Assembly (NCBI RefSeq): GCF_016629665.1
Contig: NZ_JAEPRQ010000009.1
Coordinates: 62,001-126,000, forward strand
Direction of reading: 5' to 3'
DNA length: 64,000 bases
Source of the DNA: Paracoccus caeni
GTDB lineage: Bacteria; Pseudomonadota; Alphaproteobacteria; Rhodobacterales; Rhodobacteraceae
Of the stretch, positions 35,145 to 43,809 are shown piece after piece; positions within the stretch are counted from its first letter, which is position 1; each line of letters opens with the position of its first letter. The notes under the pieces are model-generated. The model made no database searches and was not told the DNA's origin. It saw only the letters and a program-made list of their open reading frames with translations. The position numbers and the translations under genes are program-made.

Positions 35145-36176
35145 ATGCGAATCTGCTCTGACCTTGCCGAGGCGATCGGCAACACCCCTCTGATCCGGCT
35201 GCGCCGCGCCAGCGAGGAGACGGGCTGCGAAATCCTTGGCAAGGCCGAATTCATGAATCCGGGCCAGTCGGTCAAGGACCGCGCCGCGCTGTATATCATC
35301 CGCGACGCGGTGGCGCGGGGCGCGCTGAAGCCCGGCGGCACGATCGTCGAGGGCACGGCGGGCAATACCGGGATCGGTCTGGCGCTGGTCGGTGCCTCGA
35401 TGGGCTTTCGCAGCGTCATCGTGATCCCCGAGACGCAGAGTCAGGAAAAGAAGGACATGCTGCGGCTGGCTGGTGCCACGCTGGTCGAAGTGCCCGCAGC
35501 GCCCTACAAGAACCCCAACAACTATGTCCGCTATTCAGGCCGTCTGGCCGAGGCATTGGCGCGGACCGAGCCGAACGGCGCGATCTGGGCCAATCAGTTC
35601 GACAATGTGGCGAACCGTCAGGCGCATGAGGAAACCACCGGGCCGGAGATCTGGGAACAGACGAACGGCAAGGTCGACGGCTTCATCTGCGCGGTCGGCT
35701 CGGGCGGGACGCTGGCCGGGGTGGCGATGGCGCTGCAACCCAAGGGCGTGAAGATCGGACTGGCCGATCCCGAGGGGGCGGCGCTTTATTCCTTCTATAC
35801 GACGGGCGAGTTCGACAGCCCCGGAAGCTCGATCACCGAAGGCATCGGGCAGGGGCGGATCACCGCGAACCTTGAGGGCTTCACCCCCGATTTCAACTAT
35901 CGCATCCCCGATGCCGAGGCGCTGCCGGTAGTCTTCGATCTGTTGAAGGAAGAAGGGCTGTGCCTTGGCGGCTCTTCGGGGATCAATGTGGCGGGTGCGA
36001 TCCGCATGGCGCGGGACATGGGACCGGGCCATACGATTGTCACGGTCCTGTGTGACTATGGAACCCGCTATCAGACGAAGCTGTTCAACCCCGAATTCCT
36101 GCGGGCCAAGGGGTTGCCGGTTCCCGACTGGCTGACCCGGTCCGCGCCCGAACTGCCGGAAGTCTTCGAAGGCTAG
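35145..36176 (+). CDS. cysK: Cysteine synthase (O-acetylserine sulfhydrylase)
   Basis: A 343-residue PLP enzyme making cysteine from O-acetylserine and sulfide. The PLP lysine is in NPGQSVKDRAALYI; EGTAGNTGIGLAL and GSGGTLAGVAMAL (phosphate loop) are conserved, and LCLGGSSGINVAGA closes the site. The roughly 30 extra C-terminal residues are longer than E. coli CysK. The serine acetyltransferase that feeds it (cysE) lies about 18.5 kb away, beyond the gene transfer agent. The mechanosensitive channel gene starts 7 bp after its stop and is probably on the same transcript. Confidence 0.93.
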   Translation: MRICSDLAEAIGNTPLIRLRRASEETGCEILGKAEFMNPGQSVKDRAALYIIRDAVARGALKPGGTIVEGTAGNTGIGLALVGASMGFRSVIVIPETQSQEKKDMLRLAGATLVEVPAAPYKNPNNYVRYSGRLAEALARTEPNGAIWANQFDNVANRQAHEETTGPEIWEQTNGKVDGFICAVGSGGTLAGVAMALQPKGVKIGLADPEGAALYSFYTTGEFDSPGSSITEGIGQGRITANLEGFTPDFNYRIPDAEALPVVFDLLKEEGLCLGGSSGINVAGAIRMARDMGPGHTIVTVLCDYGTRYQTKLFNPEFLRAKGLPVPDWLTRSAPELPEVFEG

Positions 36177-36183
36177 ATAACAC

Positions 36184-38592
36184 ATGCTACGTGCCCTGCT
36201 GGCGGTTCTGCTGACCGTCTTTACCCTGCTGGTGACCCCTGTCGTCGCGCAGGAAAGCCAAGCGCTTGATTACGACGCCTGGAACCGTGTCTCCGAACGG
36301 GCCGAGAGGCTGCTGGATGGCGGCGATGCCAGTGACGAGGCTTTGTCCAGCACGCGCGATGCGCTGGTCCAGTGGCGGGGCCGATTCCAGGACGGGCAGA
36401 ACGTCAATGGCGACCGCATCGGGGCCATTCGCCAGCAGATCGAGGCGCTTGGCCCGCCGCCGGCGGAAGGCGCCTCCGAGGACGAGGAAATCGCCAATCG
36501 CCGGGGCGAGCTGAACAAACAGCTATCCGAGCTGCAGTCGCCACGGCTGGCGGCGGTCGAGGCGCTGAGTCAGGTCAATTCGCTGATCGGCCGTCTGGAC
36601 GAGGAACGGGCCGAGCGTCAGGCGCAGGAAATGGCGCGGCTGGCGCCGTCGCCTCTGCTGCCCTCAAGCTGGTCCGAGGCGGGCAAGACCGGGCTGGAAC
36701 TGGCCGAGGGGTTTGGCAAGGAACTGGTCTCGACCGAAGAGCGCGAACAGAAATGGCAGGGATTGCGTGAACGGCTTCCCGCTGCTTTGGCCTATATCAT
36801 CGGCGCGCTGGCGCTGCTGACGCTGGGCCGCCGCTGGATCGGGTCGCTGCCGTCGCGGCTGTCGGCACGGGCGACCGATCATTCGCGGGCGGTGGTGGCG
36901 TTCATCACCTCGCTGGGCCAGATCGCCATTCCGATGCTGGGTGTGTTCCTGCTGATCCGTGGTCTGAAGGAAACCGCGCTGCCCGGACCGTGGACGACGC
37001 CGCTGCTGGACGTGGTGCCGCAGGCGGCGGTGATCCTGTTCTCGGGGCTGTGGCTGGGGCGGACGCTGTTCCCGCGTCGGGCGATTGCCTATGACACGTT
37101 GCAGATGCGCGAGGCTGACCGCAACAAGGCGCGGCGGATGACCATCCTGCTGTCGGTCACCTATGCCGTCCATTACATTCTGGCCTATGCGATCCTGCCC
37201 CCCGCCGGGATCTATCAGCTTCACGGCGCGTCGCAGGACCGGGTGCCGCTGGAAATCACGGAAGCGTCGGCCTCGGTCTGGCATTTCGCGCTGATCCTGG
37301 TGGCCGGGCTGGCGCTGTTCCGGCTGGGAACGGTGCTGCGGGCGCTGGTCAAGCGTGACGATGCAAGCGCGCTGCCGCTGCGCCACCGAATTCTGTCATG
37401 GGCGGGGATGCTGACGCGGATCGTCATCGTCATCGCGCTGCTGTTCGCGGCGACCGGGTTTATCAATCTGGGCAATCTGTTCACATGGCCATGGGCGCTG
37501 TCGATCGCGCTGATCGGTGTGCTGATCCTGCTGCAGGATTTCACCGCCGATCTGTTCAGCATGCTGAAGCGCGGCGAAGAGGGCGCGCGGGACGGGTTGA
37601 TCCCGCTGCTGATCGGCTTCCTGCTGGTGCTGCTGTCGATCCCGCTGTTCATGGTCATCTGGGGCTCGACCGGCACCGACCTGAGCGAGCTGTGGACCCG
37701 AATCCAGACCGGGATGAGCTTTGGCGGCATCCGGTTGTCGCCGGGATCGGTGCTGACCTTCGTGGTCGTCTTTACCATCGGCTATATGCTGACGCGCGGG
37801 ATTCAGGGTGGCCTGAAAAATTCGATCCTGCCGAAAACCCGGATCGATGCAGGCGGGCAGAACGCGGTGGTTTCGGGTGTCGGCTATGTGGGGATTTTCC
37901 TTGCCGGTCTGATGGCGGTCACCTCGGCGGGGATCGATCTGTCGTCGATCGCCATCGTCGCCGGTGCCCTGTCGGTCGGTATCGGTTTCGGCCTGCAGAA
38001 TATCGTGTCGAACTTTGTCTCCGGGATCATCCTGCTGATCGAGCGTCCGGTCAGCGTCGGCGACTGGATCGATGCGGGCGGGCAGCAGGGGATCGTCAAG
38101 CGGATCTCGGTCCGCTCGACCGAGATCGAGACCTTCGACCGGACCGAGGTGATCGTTCCGAACAGCGATTTGATCTCGCAGCCGGTGACGAACTGGACCC
38201 GGCACAGCAAGATCGGGCGGATCATCATTCCGGTGGGCGTCAGCTATGATGCCGATACGCGGAAGGTGGCGCAGATACTGCGCGACATCATCGAGGATCA
38301 GCCGCTGGTGACCATTGATCCGGCGCCATCGGTGCTGTTCCGGGGGATCTCGGTCGATACGCTGAATTTCGAGATCCGGGCGTTCCTGTCCGATATCGGC
38401 TCGGGGCTGGGCGTTACCTCCGAGGTCTATCACCAGATCGTCGAGCGGTTCAAAGCCGAGGGGATCGGCGTGCCGTTCACCACCCGCGACAACTGGTCGA
38501 AAGCGGCGGATCTGCCGGAAGCGGGCGAGCATGGTCCGGCGGACCCGACCGCGCCGGAGTTTCGTCAGGATGAGGCCGACGACGGGCGGTAG
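36184..38592 (+). CDS. Mechanosensitive ion channel, MscS family with DUF3772 domain
   Basis: An 802-residue inner-membrane channel. Signal peptide 1-22 (ending VVAQ), then a periplasmic coiled region with the DUF3772 domain (about residues 30-180), about ten membrane spans, and a MscS pore-lining helix followed by the beta domain (SVGIGFGLQNIVSNFVSGII, then ERPVSVGDWI, PNSDLISQPVTNWT). Such large MscS proteins (MscK-like) release solutes on osmotic downshock. Most likely cotranscribed with cysK. No obvious truncation. Confidence 0.9.
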   Translation: MLRALLAVLLTVFTLLVTPVVAQESQALDYDAWNRVSERAERLLDGGDASDEALSSTRDALVQWRGRFQDGQNVNGDRIGAIRQQIEALGPPPAEGASEDEEIANRRGELNKQLSELQSPRLAAVEALSQVNSLIGRLDEERAERQAQEMARLAPSPLLPSSWSEAGKTGLELAEGFGKELVSTEEREQKWQGLRERLPAALAYIIGALALLTLGRRWIGSLPSRLSARATDHSRAVVAFITSLGQIAIPMLGVFLLIRGLKETALPGPWTTPLLDVVPQAAVILFSGLWLGRTLFPRRAIAYDTLQMREADRNKARRMTILLSVTYAVHYILAYAILPPAGIYQLHGASQDRVPLEITEASASVWHFALILVAGLALFRLGTVLRALVKRDDASALPLRHRILSWAGMLTRIVIVIALLFAATGFINLGNLFTWPWALSIALIGVLILLQDFTADLFSMLKRGEEGARDGLIPLLIGFLLVLLSIPLFMVIWGSTGTDLSELWTRIQTGMSFGGIRLSPGSVLTFVVVFTIGYMLTRGIQGGLKNSILPKTRIDAGGQNAVVSGVGYVGIFLAGLMAVTSAGIDLSSIAIVAGALSVGIGFGLQNIVSNFVSGIILLIERPVSVGDWIDAGGQQGIVKRISVRSTEIETFDRTEVIVPNSDLISQPVTNWTRHSKIGRIIIPVGVSYDADTRKVAQILRDIIEDQPLVTIDPAPSVLFRGISVDTLNFEIRAFLSDIGSGLGVTSEVYHQIVERFKAEGIGVPFTTRDNWSKAADLPEAGEHGPADPTAPEFRQDEADDGR

Positions 38593-38611
38593 TGCGCGGA
38601 ACGTGGGGCGC

Positions 38612-38639
38612 GGTGCGTGCGGAGCACGCACCCTACGGG
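38612..38639 (+). repeat. GGTGCGTGC/GCACGCACC palindrome, copy 2
   Basis: GGTGCGTGC-GGA-GCACGCACC-CTACGGG, 19 bp after the mechanosensitive channel stop. Identical in its arms to the copies at 23014 and 43810. Confidence 0.8.
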
Positions 38640-38781
38640 ATCTCGTGGGCTTTTGGGGCGGCGTTTTGGTTGCAGGATTTGACAAAGCGAAATTCGCACC
38701 GCAGGCTGAGGCGGGGCGGGCTTTGTGGATGGTGCGTGTCTCTCGTGCCGGGTTTGCCCGCGAATAGGGGAGAAGATTGCC

Positions 38782-39231
38782 ATGAAACTGTCCGACATGT
38801 TCTCTACTCTGGCCGAGAACGCCCGCAATTTCGAACAGCGTGCGACCGAATGGCAGAGCGAGATGACCTCGCGCAATGAAGATATGATGGCCGGGGCGCG
38901 CAAATGGCAGGAAACTGCGTTGCAGCGTCAGGAAGAGGTCAACAAACAGGTTCGCACCTATTTCGAGGATGCGGGCGAGAATGTCCGCAGCCAATGGCAG
39001 ACCATGCAAACCGCGTGGGAGGACCAGTTCCAGCAGATGCGCGAAAAGGGCGAGGAAATGCGGGCCTCGGCGCTGAAGAGCGGGCATTTCCCGGACTGGG
39101 CAGAAGCCTATGCCGCGCAGATGGTGGCCTTTGCCCAGAAGATGCAGGACGAGGCCGCGAATGCGATTGCGGCTGCGACCGAGGCTCGGGGTAGCTCTGG
39201 CTCGGGCGGGTCGAAGACCAAGAAGGGCTGA
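38782..39231 (+). CDS. Phasin-like helical protein, tandem paralogue 1
   Basis: A 149-residue, almost wholly helical protein. It begins MKLSDMFSTLAENARNFEQ and continues in amphipathic repeats with many Glu, Gln, Arg and Ala (FEDAGENVRSQWQTMQTAWE), ending in an Ala-rich stretch and a glycine-serine-lysine tail (GSGGSKTKKG). It resembles phasin-family granule-coating proteins, but without a clear family signature I call it phasin-like. The ATG at 38782 was chosen because the next gene starts with the same MKLSDM sequence. The neighbouring gene is a paralogue; the two differ mainly at the C-terminus. Confidence 0.7.
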   Translation: MKLSDMFSTLAENARNFEQRATEWQSEMTSRNEDMMAGARKWQETALQRQEEVNKQVRTYFEDAGENVRSQWQTMQTAWEDQFQQMREKGEEMRASALKSGHFPDWAEAYAAQMVAFAQKMQDEAANAIAAATEARGSSGSGGSKTKKG

Positions 39232-39330
39232 GCCTTTTTCAGTAAGCGGATGATTTTGACCACGGCGCTGCGGGAACGCGGCGGCGTGGTTGGAAGTTGG
39301 ACAGAGTGGTTTTTCACAGGAGAGTTGCAG

Positions 39331-39771
39331 ATGAAGCTTTCGGATATGCTGGCCAATCTGGCGCGCAGCGCACAGGATTTCGAGAAACGGGCGTCGAAGT
39401 GGCAGGAAGATTTGCGCAGCCGCAATGACGAGATGAAGGCCAATGCGCAGGAATGGTGGGACAATGCCGCCGCGCGCGAGAAGGAACTGGACGCCCAGAT
39501 CAAGCAGTATTTCGACGATGCCAGTGATCAGGTGAAGGCGCAGTGGTCGAAGGCCAAGACCGACTGGGACAGCGAAGTGTCCAAGATCAAGGCCAAGGGC
39601 GAAGCCTGGCGGGCGGAAGCGGACAAGCTGAGCAAGGAAGACATGGCCGACTGGTCCGAGGCCTATGCCGCGAACATGGTCGCCTATGCCCAGCAGGTGC
39701 AGGAAGAGGCGAACAAGGCCGTGGCCGCCGCCGCCGAAGCCCGCGCTGCCGCCAACGAGACTCAGGCCTGA
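39331..39771 (+). CDS. Phasin-like helical protein, tandem paralogue 2
   Basis: A 146-residue paralogue of the previous protein, sharing MKLSDM, the FEKRASKWQEDL and DWSEAYAANMVAYAQQVQEE segments (WAEAYAAQMVAFAQKMQDE in the first) and an Ala-rich end. It has its own ribosome site (CAGGAGAG) and a perfect terminator 22 bp after the stop. The two are separated by about 100 bp, so they could be co-transcribed or independent. Coating of storage granules is the expected role if they are true phasins; there is no polyhydroxyalkanoate synthase here to support it. Confidence 0.72.
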   Translation: MKLSDMLANLARSAQDFEKRASKWQEDLRSRNDEMKANAQEWWDNAAAREKELDAQIKQYFDDASDQVKAQWSKAKTDWDSEVSKIKAKGEAWRAEADKLSKEDMADWSEAYAANMVAYAQQVQEEANKAVAAAAEARAAANETQA

Positions 39772-39793
39772 GACGCGTTTTCAGGGAATCGGG

Positions 39794-39826
39794 TGCCCGT
39801 TGCAGCATGCTGCGGCGGGCATTTTT
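39794..39826 (+). terminator. Intrinsic terminator of the phasin-like genes
   Basis: TGCCCG-TT-GCAGC, then GCTGC-GG-CGGGCA, with U-G pairs between TT and GG, followed by TTTTT. It isolates the gene transfer agent promoter from upstream transcription. Confidence 0.85.
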
Positions 39827-39948
39827 CATGGCCTGGCGGCGGTGATTCCGGGGTGTTGCGCAATGCGTGCGCTGCGGGTGTTGCGTGGATTAAGGCTTTG
39901 TTCGGTAAGGGTAATAAAAGCTGAACGGCGCAATTTACGGTTTATTCT

Positions 39949-39977
39949 TTGACTTGGCGAACGCCCCGAAGTAGAAA
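39949..39977 (+). promoter_or_regulatory. Candidate promoter of the gene transfer agent operon
   Basis: TTGACT (39949-39954) and TAGAAA (39972-39977) are separated by 17 bp, a good housekeeping sigma-type spacing. It is the only clear promoter between the upstream terminator and the first GTA gene (start 40081), so the leader would be about 100 bases. The region just upstream is AT-rich (GTAATAAAAG, CAATTTACGG), which suits activator binding. In Rhodobacter this operon is switched on by GafA in a few cells; no binding site is proven here. Confidence 0.6.
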
Positions 39978-40001
39978 TTAGACATGCTGGGAGAGGTGGG
40001 C

Positions 40002-40032
40002 AAGCGGCCGGGGTAAGACCCTTGGGCCGCTT
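40002..40032 (+). promoter_or_regulatory. Terminator-like hairpin in the GTA leader
   Basis: AAGCGGCC-GGGG-TAAGA-CCC-TT-GGCCGCTT: 8-bp arms plus an inner GGG/CCC pair, then TTTATCATTT, between the predicted promoter and gene g1. It is placed where an attenuator or an mRNA-stabilising stem would be. Confidence 0.55.
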
Positions 40033-40080
40033 TATCATTTCTGGCTCGTGCGGACAGGACACGAGGCGGGGCAGTTCTTG

Positions 40081-40479
40081 ATGAATGATATGGAATGGGG
40101 TGCTTCCGGCGATGCCGAGGGGCCGTTTTTGGCTGGTCAGCAGGAGGCGCAGCCGAAGCGGGTCGCGGTGGATCCTGAAGAGGAGATGGCCGTCGTCCAC
40201 GGGTTGTTCTGGTCCTATGTGCAGGACTTCGAGCGGCACCGGGGAGTGATGGAGGCGAGGATCGACGGGGCGATCGAGGCCGAGGATCTGAAGGCCGCTG
40301 TCAAGGCCGCAAGGGATGTTCGCGACGCGATCTCCCTGCTGTTCGAGGAAAGGAACAGAGTTGAAAAACTTCGCAGGGAGATCGCTGGCGGGGTCGGAGG
40401 CGGTGCGCTCGACCTTGACGCGGCACGAGATGAAATCGGGCGCCGCCTGGCTTGCCTGCGCCGAGCCGCAGGAGGTTGA
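40081..40479 (+). CDS. GTA g1, small terminase subunit
   Basis: A 132-residue acidic helical protein encoded first in the gene transfer agent operon, overlapping the large terminase gene. This is the position of RcGTA g1, recognised as the TerS that feeds DNA to the packaging motor. It is mostly helix with an EVVHGLFWSYVQDFERHR-like stretch (read here as AVVHGLFWSYVQDFERHR) and no clear helix-turn-helix. The ATG at 40081 gives MNDMEWGASGD; an in-frame start 33 bp upstream is also possible. Confidence 0.75.
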   Translation: MNDMEWGASGDAEGPFLAGQQEAQPKRVAVDPEEEMAVVHGLFWSYVQDFERHRGVMEARIDGAIEAEDLKAAVKAARDVRDAISLLFEERNRVEKLRREIAGGVGGGALDLDAARDEIGRRLACLRRAAGG

Positions 40480-41770
40480 CGAATTTCTGGGGGGGCTGGG
40501 CGAGAATGCGTTGATGGCCTTGCCGTGGCTGTTCGAGTTCTGGGCGTTGCCGCATCAATTGCCGCCCGAGGGGGATTGGAAATCCTGGGTGATCATGGGC
40601 GGGCGCGGTGCGGGCAAGACCCGCGCCGGGTCCGAATGGGTGCGGCGGATGGTCGAGGGGGCGACCACCGCCGCACCCGGACGGTGCAGCCGGGTGGCCT
40701 TGGTGGGCGAGACCTTCGATCAGGTGCGCGAGGTGATGGTGATGGGCGAGAGCGGGATTTTGGCCTGCTCTCCGCCAGACCGGCGCCCGGTCTGGGAGGC
40801 GGGGCGGCGGCGGCTGGTCTGGGCCAATGGTGCCACCGCCACCTGCTATTCGGCGCATGAGCCAGAGGCGTTGCGCGGGCCGCAATTCGATGCGGCTTGG
40901 GTGGATGAACTGGCGAAGTGGAAGAAGGCCGAGGATACCTGGGACATGCTGCAATTCGCGCTGCGTCTGGGCGAGCATCCGCAGCAGGTCGTTACCACCA
41001 CGCCGAAGAATGTCGGTGTGCTGAAGCGGATTCTGGGGAATGCGTCCACGGTTGTGACGCATGCGCCGACCGAGGCGAACCGGGCCTATCTGGCTGAAAG
41101 CTTTCTGGCCGAGGTTCAGGCGCGTTATGGCGGCACCCGGACCGGGCGGCAGGAGCTTGAGGGCGTGCTGCTGGAGGATGTCGAGGGGGCGTTGTGGACC
41201 TCATCGGCGCTGGAGGCGTGTCGGGTCGAGGTGGCGCCGAGGCTGAGCCGGGTGGTTGTTGCGGTTGATCCGGCGGTGACTTCGGGGCGTGGAAGTGACG
41301 AATGCGGGATCGTCGTGGCCGGGGTCGTGGCCGAGGGCGAGCCGAAGGATTGGGTCGCCTATGTGCTGGAGGATGCGACGGTCAAGGGATCGCCGGTCGA
41401 ATGGGCGCGGGCGGCGATTGCGGCGATGGACCGGCACGGGGCCGAGCGGCTGGTGGCCGAGGTCAATCAGGGCGGCGATCTGGTCGAGAGCGTGATCCGG
41501 CAGGTCGATCCGCTGGTGCCGTTCCGGGCTTTGCGGGCCGGGCGCGGCAAGGGTTTGCGGGCCGAGCCGGTGGCGGCCTTGTACGAGCAGGGGCGGGTTC
41601 GGCATCTGCGCGGGCTTGGCGCGTTGGAGGATCAGATGTGTCAGATGACGGTCGGCGGGTTTGAGGGGCGGGGTAGCCCGGACCGGCTGGATGCGTTGGT
41701 CTGGGCGCTGCATGAACTGGTGATCGAGCCGGGGGCGGGGTGGCGCAGGCCGCGGATGCGGCAGTTGTGA
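40430..41770 (+). CDS. GTA g2, large terminase subunit
   Basis: A 446-residue DNA-packaging motor (ATPase plus nuclease). Walker A is GGRGAGKT (57-64); the Walker B region FDAAWVDELAKW holds the acidic pair. The RNase H-like nuclease domain begins VVAVDPAVTSGRGSDECG and has its last aspartate in DRLDALVWALHEL. GTA terminases cut random cell DNA to headful size. The start is uncertain: TTG at 40361, 6 bases after a strong GAGGAAAGGA, would add 23 residues, while the ATG at 40430 gives a length closer to its relatives. Both overlap g1. Confidence 0.92.
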   Translation: MKSGAAWLACAEPQEVDEFLGGLGENALMALPWLFEFWALPHQLPPEGDWKSWVIMGGRGAGKTRAGSEWVRRMVEGATTAAPGRCSRVALVGETFDQVREVMVMGESGILACSPPDRRPVWEAGRRRLVWANGATATCYSAHEPEALRGPQFDAAWVDELAKWKKAEDTWDMLQFALRLGEHPQQVVTTTPKNVGVLKRILGNASTVVTHAPTEANRAYLAESFLAEVQARYGGTRTGRQELEGVLLEDVEGALWTSSALEACRVEVAPRLSRVVVAVDPAVTSGRGSDECGIVVAGVVAEGEPKDWVAYVLEDATVKGSPVEWARAAIAAMDRHGAERLVAEVNQGGDLVESVIRQVDPLVPFRALRAGRGKGLRAEPVAALYEQGRVRHLRGLGALEDQMCQMTVGGFEGRGSPDRLDALVWALHELVIEPGAGWRRPRMRQL

Positions 41771-41773
41771 ACG

Positions 41774-41815
41774 AGACCGGGGCTCTGCCCCGGACCCCGG
41801 GATATTTGGATGAAG
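41774..41815 (+). repeat. Rhodobacterales-type intergenic repeat, copy 2
   Basis: GACCGGGGCTCTGCCCCGG followed by ACCCCGGGATATTTGGATG between terminase and portal genes. It matches the inverted copy at 13054-13107. It contains a GGGGC/GCCCC hairpin and fills the otherwise empty 100 bp between the two genes. Confidence 0.6.
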
Positions 41816-41873
41816 AAGAAGCGGGCCGTTCCTTTGGGGCGGCTTTTTTCTTTGGTGAGGCATGGAGGCGGGT

Positions 41874-43052
41874 ATGGCGTTCGGGTGGTTTGGGCGGGAG
41901 GCGAAGGCGGCGCCCGTCGAGGAGAGGAAGGCCAGTGCCGCAGGGCGGATCGTGGCTTTGGCGGGAGGGCGCGTGGTCTGGTCGGCGCGGGATCTGGGCA
42001 GTCTGACGCGCGGCGGGTTTGTCGGCAATCCGGTCGGGTTTCGCTGTGTGAAGCTGATCGCCGAGGCGGCGGCTGCGGTGCCGGTGGTCTGCGAGGATCG
42101 CGAGCGGCGTTATGACGTGCATCCGGTGCTGGAGCTGTTGCGGCGACCGAATGCCGGGCAGGGCCGGGCCGAGTTGTTCGAGGCCCTGTTCGGGCAGATG
42201 CTGTTGTCGGGGAACGGTTATCTGGAGGCGGCAGGGCTTTCCGGGTCGGGGTTGCCGGAGGAATTGCATGTTCTGCGCTCGGACCGGATGGCGATTGTGC
42301 CGGGGGCGGATGGCTGGCCGGTGGCCTATGAATATGCGGTCGGCGGGCGGAAGCATCGGTTCGATATGGCAGGTTCGCCCGATCCGATCTGTCATGTGAA
42401 GAGCTTTCATCCGGTTGATGACCATTACGGTTTGTCGCCGATGCAGGCGGCGGCGGTGGCGCTGGATGTGCATAACAGCGCCTCGGCCTGGTCGAAGGCG
42501 CTGCTGGATAATGCGGCGCGGCCCTCGGGGGCGATTGTCTATAAGGGCGGCGATGGGCAGGGGGTTCTGTCGCCGGATCAGTATGACCGGCTGGTCGGCG
42601 AGATCGAGATGAACCATCAGGGCGCGCGGAATGCCGGGCGGCCGATGCTGCTGGAAGGTGGGCTTGACTGGAAGCCGATGGGATTCTCGCCCTCTGACAT
42701 GGAGTTTCATGAGACCAAGATGGCGGCGGCGCGAGAGATCGCCTTGGCCTTTGGGGTGCCGCCGATGCTGCTGGGGATACCGGGGGATGCGACCTATGCG
42801 AAATATGCCGAGGCGCATCGGGCCTTCTATCGGCTGACGGTCTTGCCCTTGGCGACGCGGGTTCTGGCCTCGGTCGCGTGGTGGTTGTCCGAGCATCTGG
42901 GCGCGGAGGTCGAGTTGCGGCCGGACCCGGATCGGGTTCCGGCGCTGGCGGAAGAGCGGGATCAGCAGTGGAAGCGGATCGGAGAGGCGCTGTTTCTGAC
43001 CGATGCGGAGAAGCGGGCCTTGCTGGGGCTGCCGCCGCTTGAGGGGGCGTGA
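41874..43052 (+). CDS. GTA g3, portal protein
   Basis: A 392-residue HK97-type portal protein (PF04860), the ring at one head vertex through which DNA passes. The family blocks are NPVGFRCVKLIAEAAAAVPV, HPVLELLRRPNAGQGRAEL, LLSGNGYLEA, and FGVPPMLLGIPGDATYAKY followed by a helical HRAFYRLTVLP section. GGAGG lies just upstream of the ATG at 41874, so I preferred it to the ATG four codons earlier. The stop overlaps the next gene. Confidence 0.92.
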   Translation: MAFGWFGREAKAAPVEERKASAAGRIVALAGGRVVWSARDLGSLTRGGFVGNPVGFRCVKLIAEAAAAVPVVCEDRERRYDVHPVLELLRRPNAGQGRAELFEALFGQMLLSGNGYLEAAGLSGSGLPEELHVLRSDRMAIVPGADGWPVAYEYAVGGRKHRFDMAGSPDPICHVKSFHPVDDHYGLSPMQAAAVALDVHNSASAWSKALLDNAARPSGAIVYKGGDGQGVLSPDQYDRLVGEIEMNHQGARNAGRPMLLEGGLDWKPMGFSPSDMEFHETKMAAAREIALAFGVPPMLLGIPGDATYAKYAEAHRAFYRLTVLPLATRVLASVAWWLSEHLGAEVELRPDPDRVPALAEERDQQWKRIGEALFLTDAEKRALLGLPPLEGA

Positions 43053-43276
43053 TGGAGGGGTCGCGGTTTCAGGGCCAGTGGCATGACCAGCGGTTCGAGG
43101 CGCAGGAGCGGATCATGGCGCTGCAATTCGGCGCGGTCGAAAAGCGGCTGGAGCGGATCGAGGCGCTGATGGAGGGGTTGGAGCGGCGCTTGTGGATGAC
43201 GGTTTACGGCGTGGTTGCCGTGATCCTGACGCAGGCGGTGCAGGGTATTCTGGAATATGCGCCGAAAGGGGGCTGA
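43052..43276 (+). CDS. GTA g3.5, small membrane-associated protein
   Basis: A 74-residue protein between portal and protease genes, the position of RcGTA g3.5. It begins MEGSRFQGQWHDQRFEAQ with a coiled amphipathic stretch, then one hydrophobic segment LWMTVYGVVAVILTQAVQGI. The ATG overlaps the portal stop (TGATG); a GTG one codon earlier is the alternative. No assigned function; a membrane or assembly role is possible. Confidence 0.75.
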   Translation: MEGSRFQGQWHDQRFEAQERIMALQFGAVEKRLERIEALMEGLERRLWMTVYGVVAVILTQAVQGILEYAPKGG

Positions 43277-43277
43277 G

Positions 43278-43805
43278 ATGGTTCCGGGTCTGGAAGTGAA
43301 GTTCGCGGGCGGCAGTCTTGCCTTGGGCGAGGGGCTGGCGGTCGAGGGTTATGCGAGCCTGTTCGGGCTGGTCGATCAGGGCGGCGATGCGGTCATGCCG
43401 GGGGCGTTTGCCGCGTCCTTGGCGCGGCTGGCGGCGAAGGGGGATCGGGTGCGGATGCTGTGGCAGCACGATCCGGCGCGGCCCATCGGTGTCTGGGACG
43501 AAATCCGCGAGGACGGCAAGGGGTTGTGGGTCAAGGGGCGCCTGCTGCCCGAGGTGGCGCAGGCGCGCGAGGCTGCGGCGCTGCTTGAGGCCGGGGCGAT
43601 CGATGGGTTGTCGATCGGCTATCGCACGGTCCGGGCCGAGAAGGATCGGAAGGGCCGCCGGATGCTGGCCGAGGTGGAGTTGTGGGAGGTGTCGCTGGTC
43701 ACCTTTCCGATGCTGCCCGAGGCAAAGGTGGGCCGGAAAGAGGCCGATGATCTGCGCGAGGTGGCGGCGGTGTTTCAGGAGGCTGCGGCGGCTTTGCGGG
43801 GGTGA
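43278..43805 (+). CDS. GTA g4, HK97-family prohead protease
   Basis: A 175-residue serine protease of the HK97 maturation type (PF04586), removing the scaffold part of the capsid protein. The expected active-site elements are LWQHDPARPIGVW (histidine) and GAIDGLSIGYR (serine). The opening segment GYASLFGLVDQGGDAVMPGAF is typical. The ATG at 43278 lies close to the end of g3.5. The stop is followed by the short palindrome that precedes the capsid gene. Confidence 0.9.
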   Translation: MVPGLEVKFAGGSLALGEGLAVEGYASLFGLVDQGGDAVMPGAFAASLARLAAKGDRVRMLWQHDPARPIGVWDEIREDGKGLWVKGRLLPEVAQAREAAALLEAGAIDGLSIGYRTVRAEKDRKGRRMLAEVELWEVSLVTFPMLPEAKVGRKEADDLREVAAVFQEAAAALRG

Positions 43806-43809
43806 GGGC

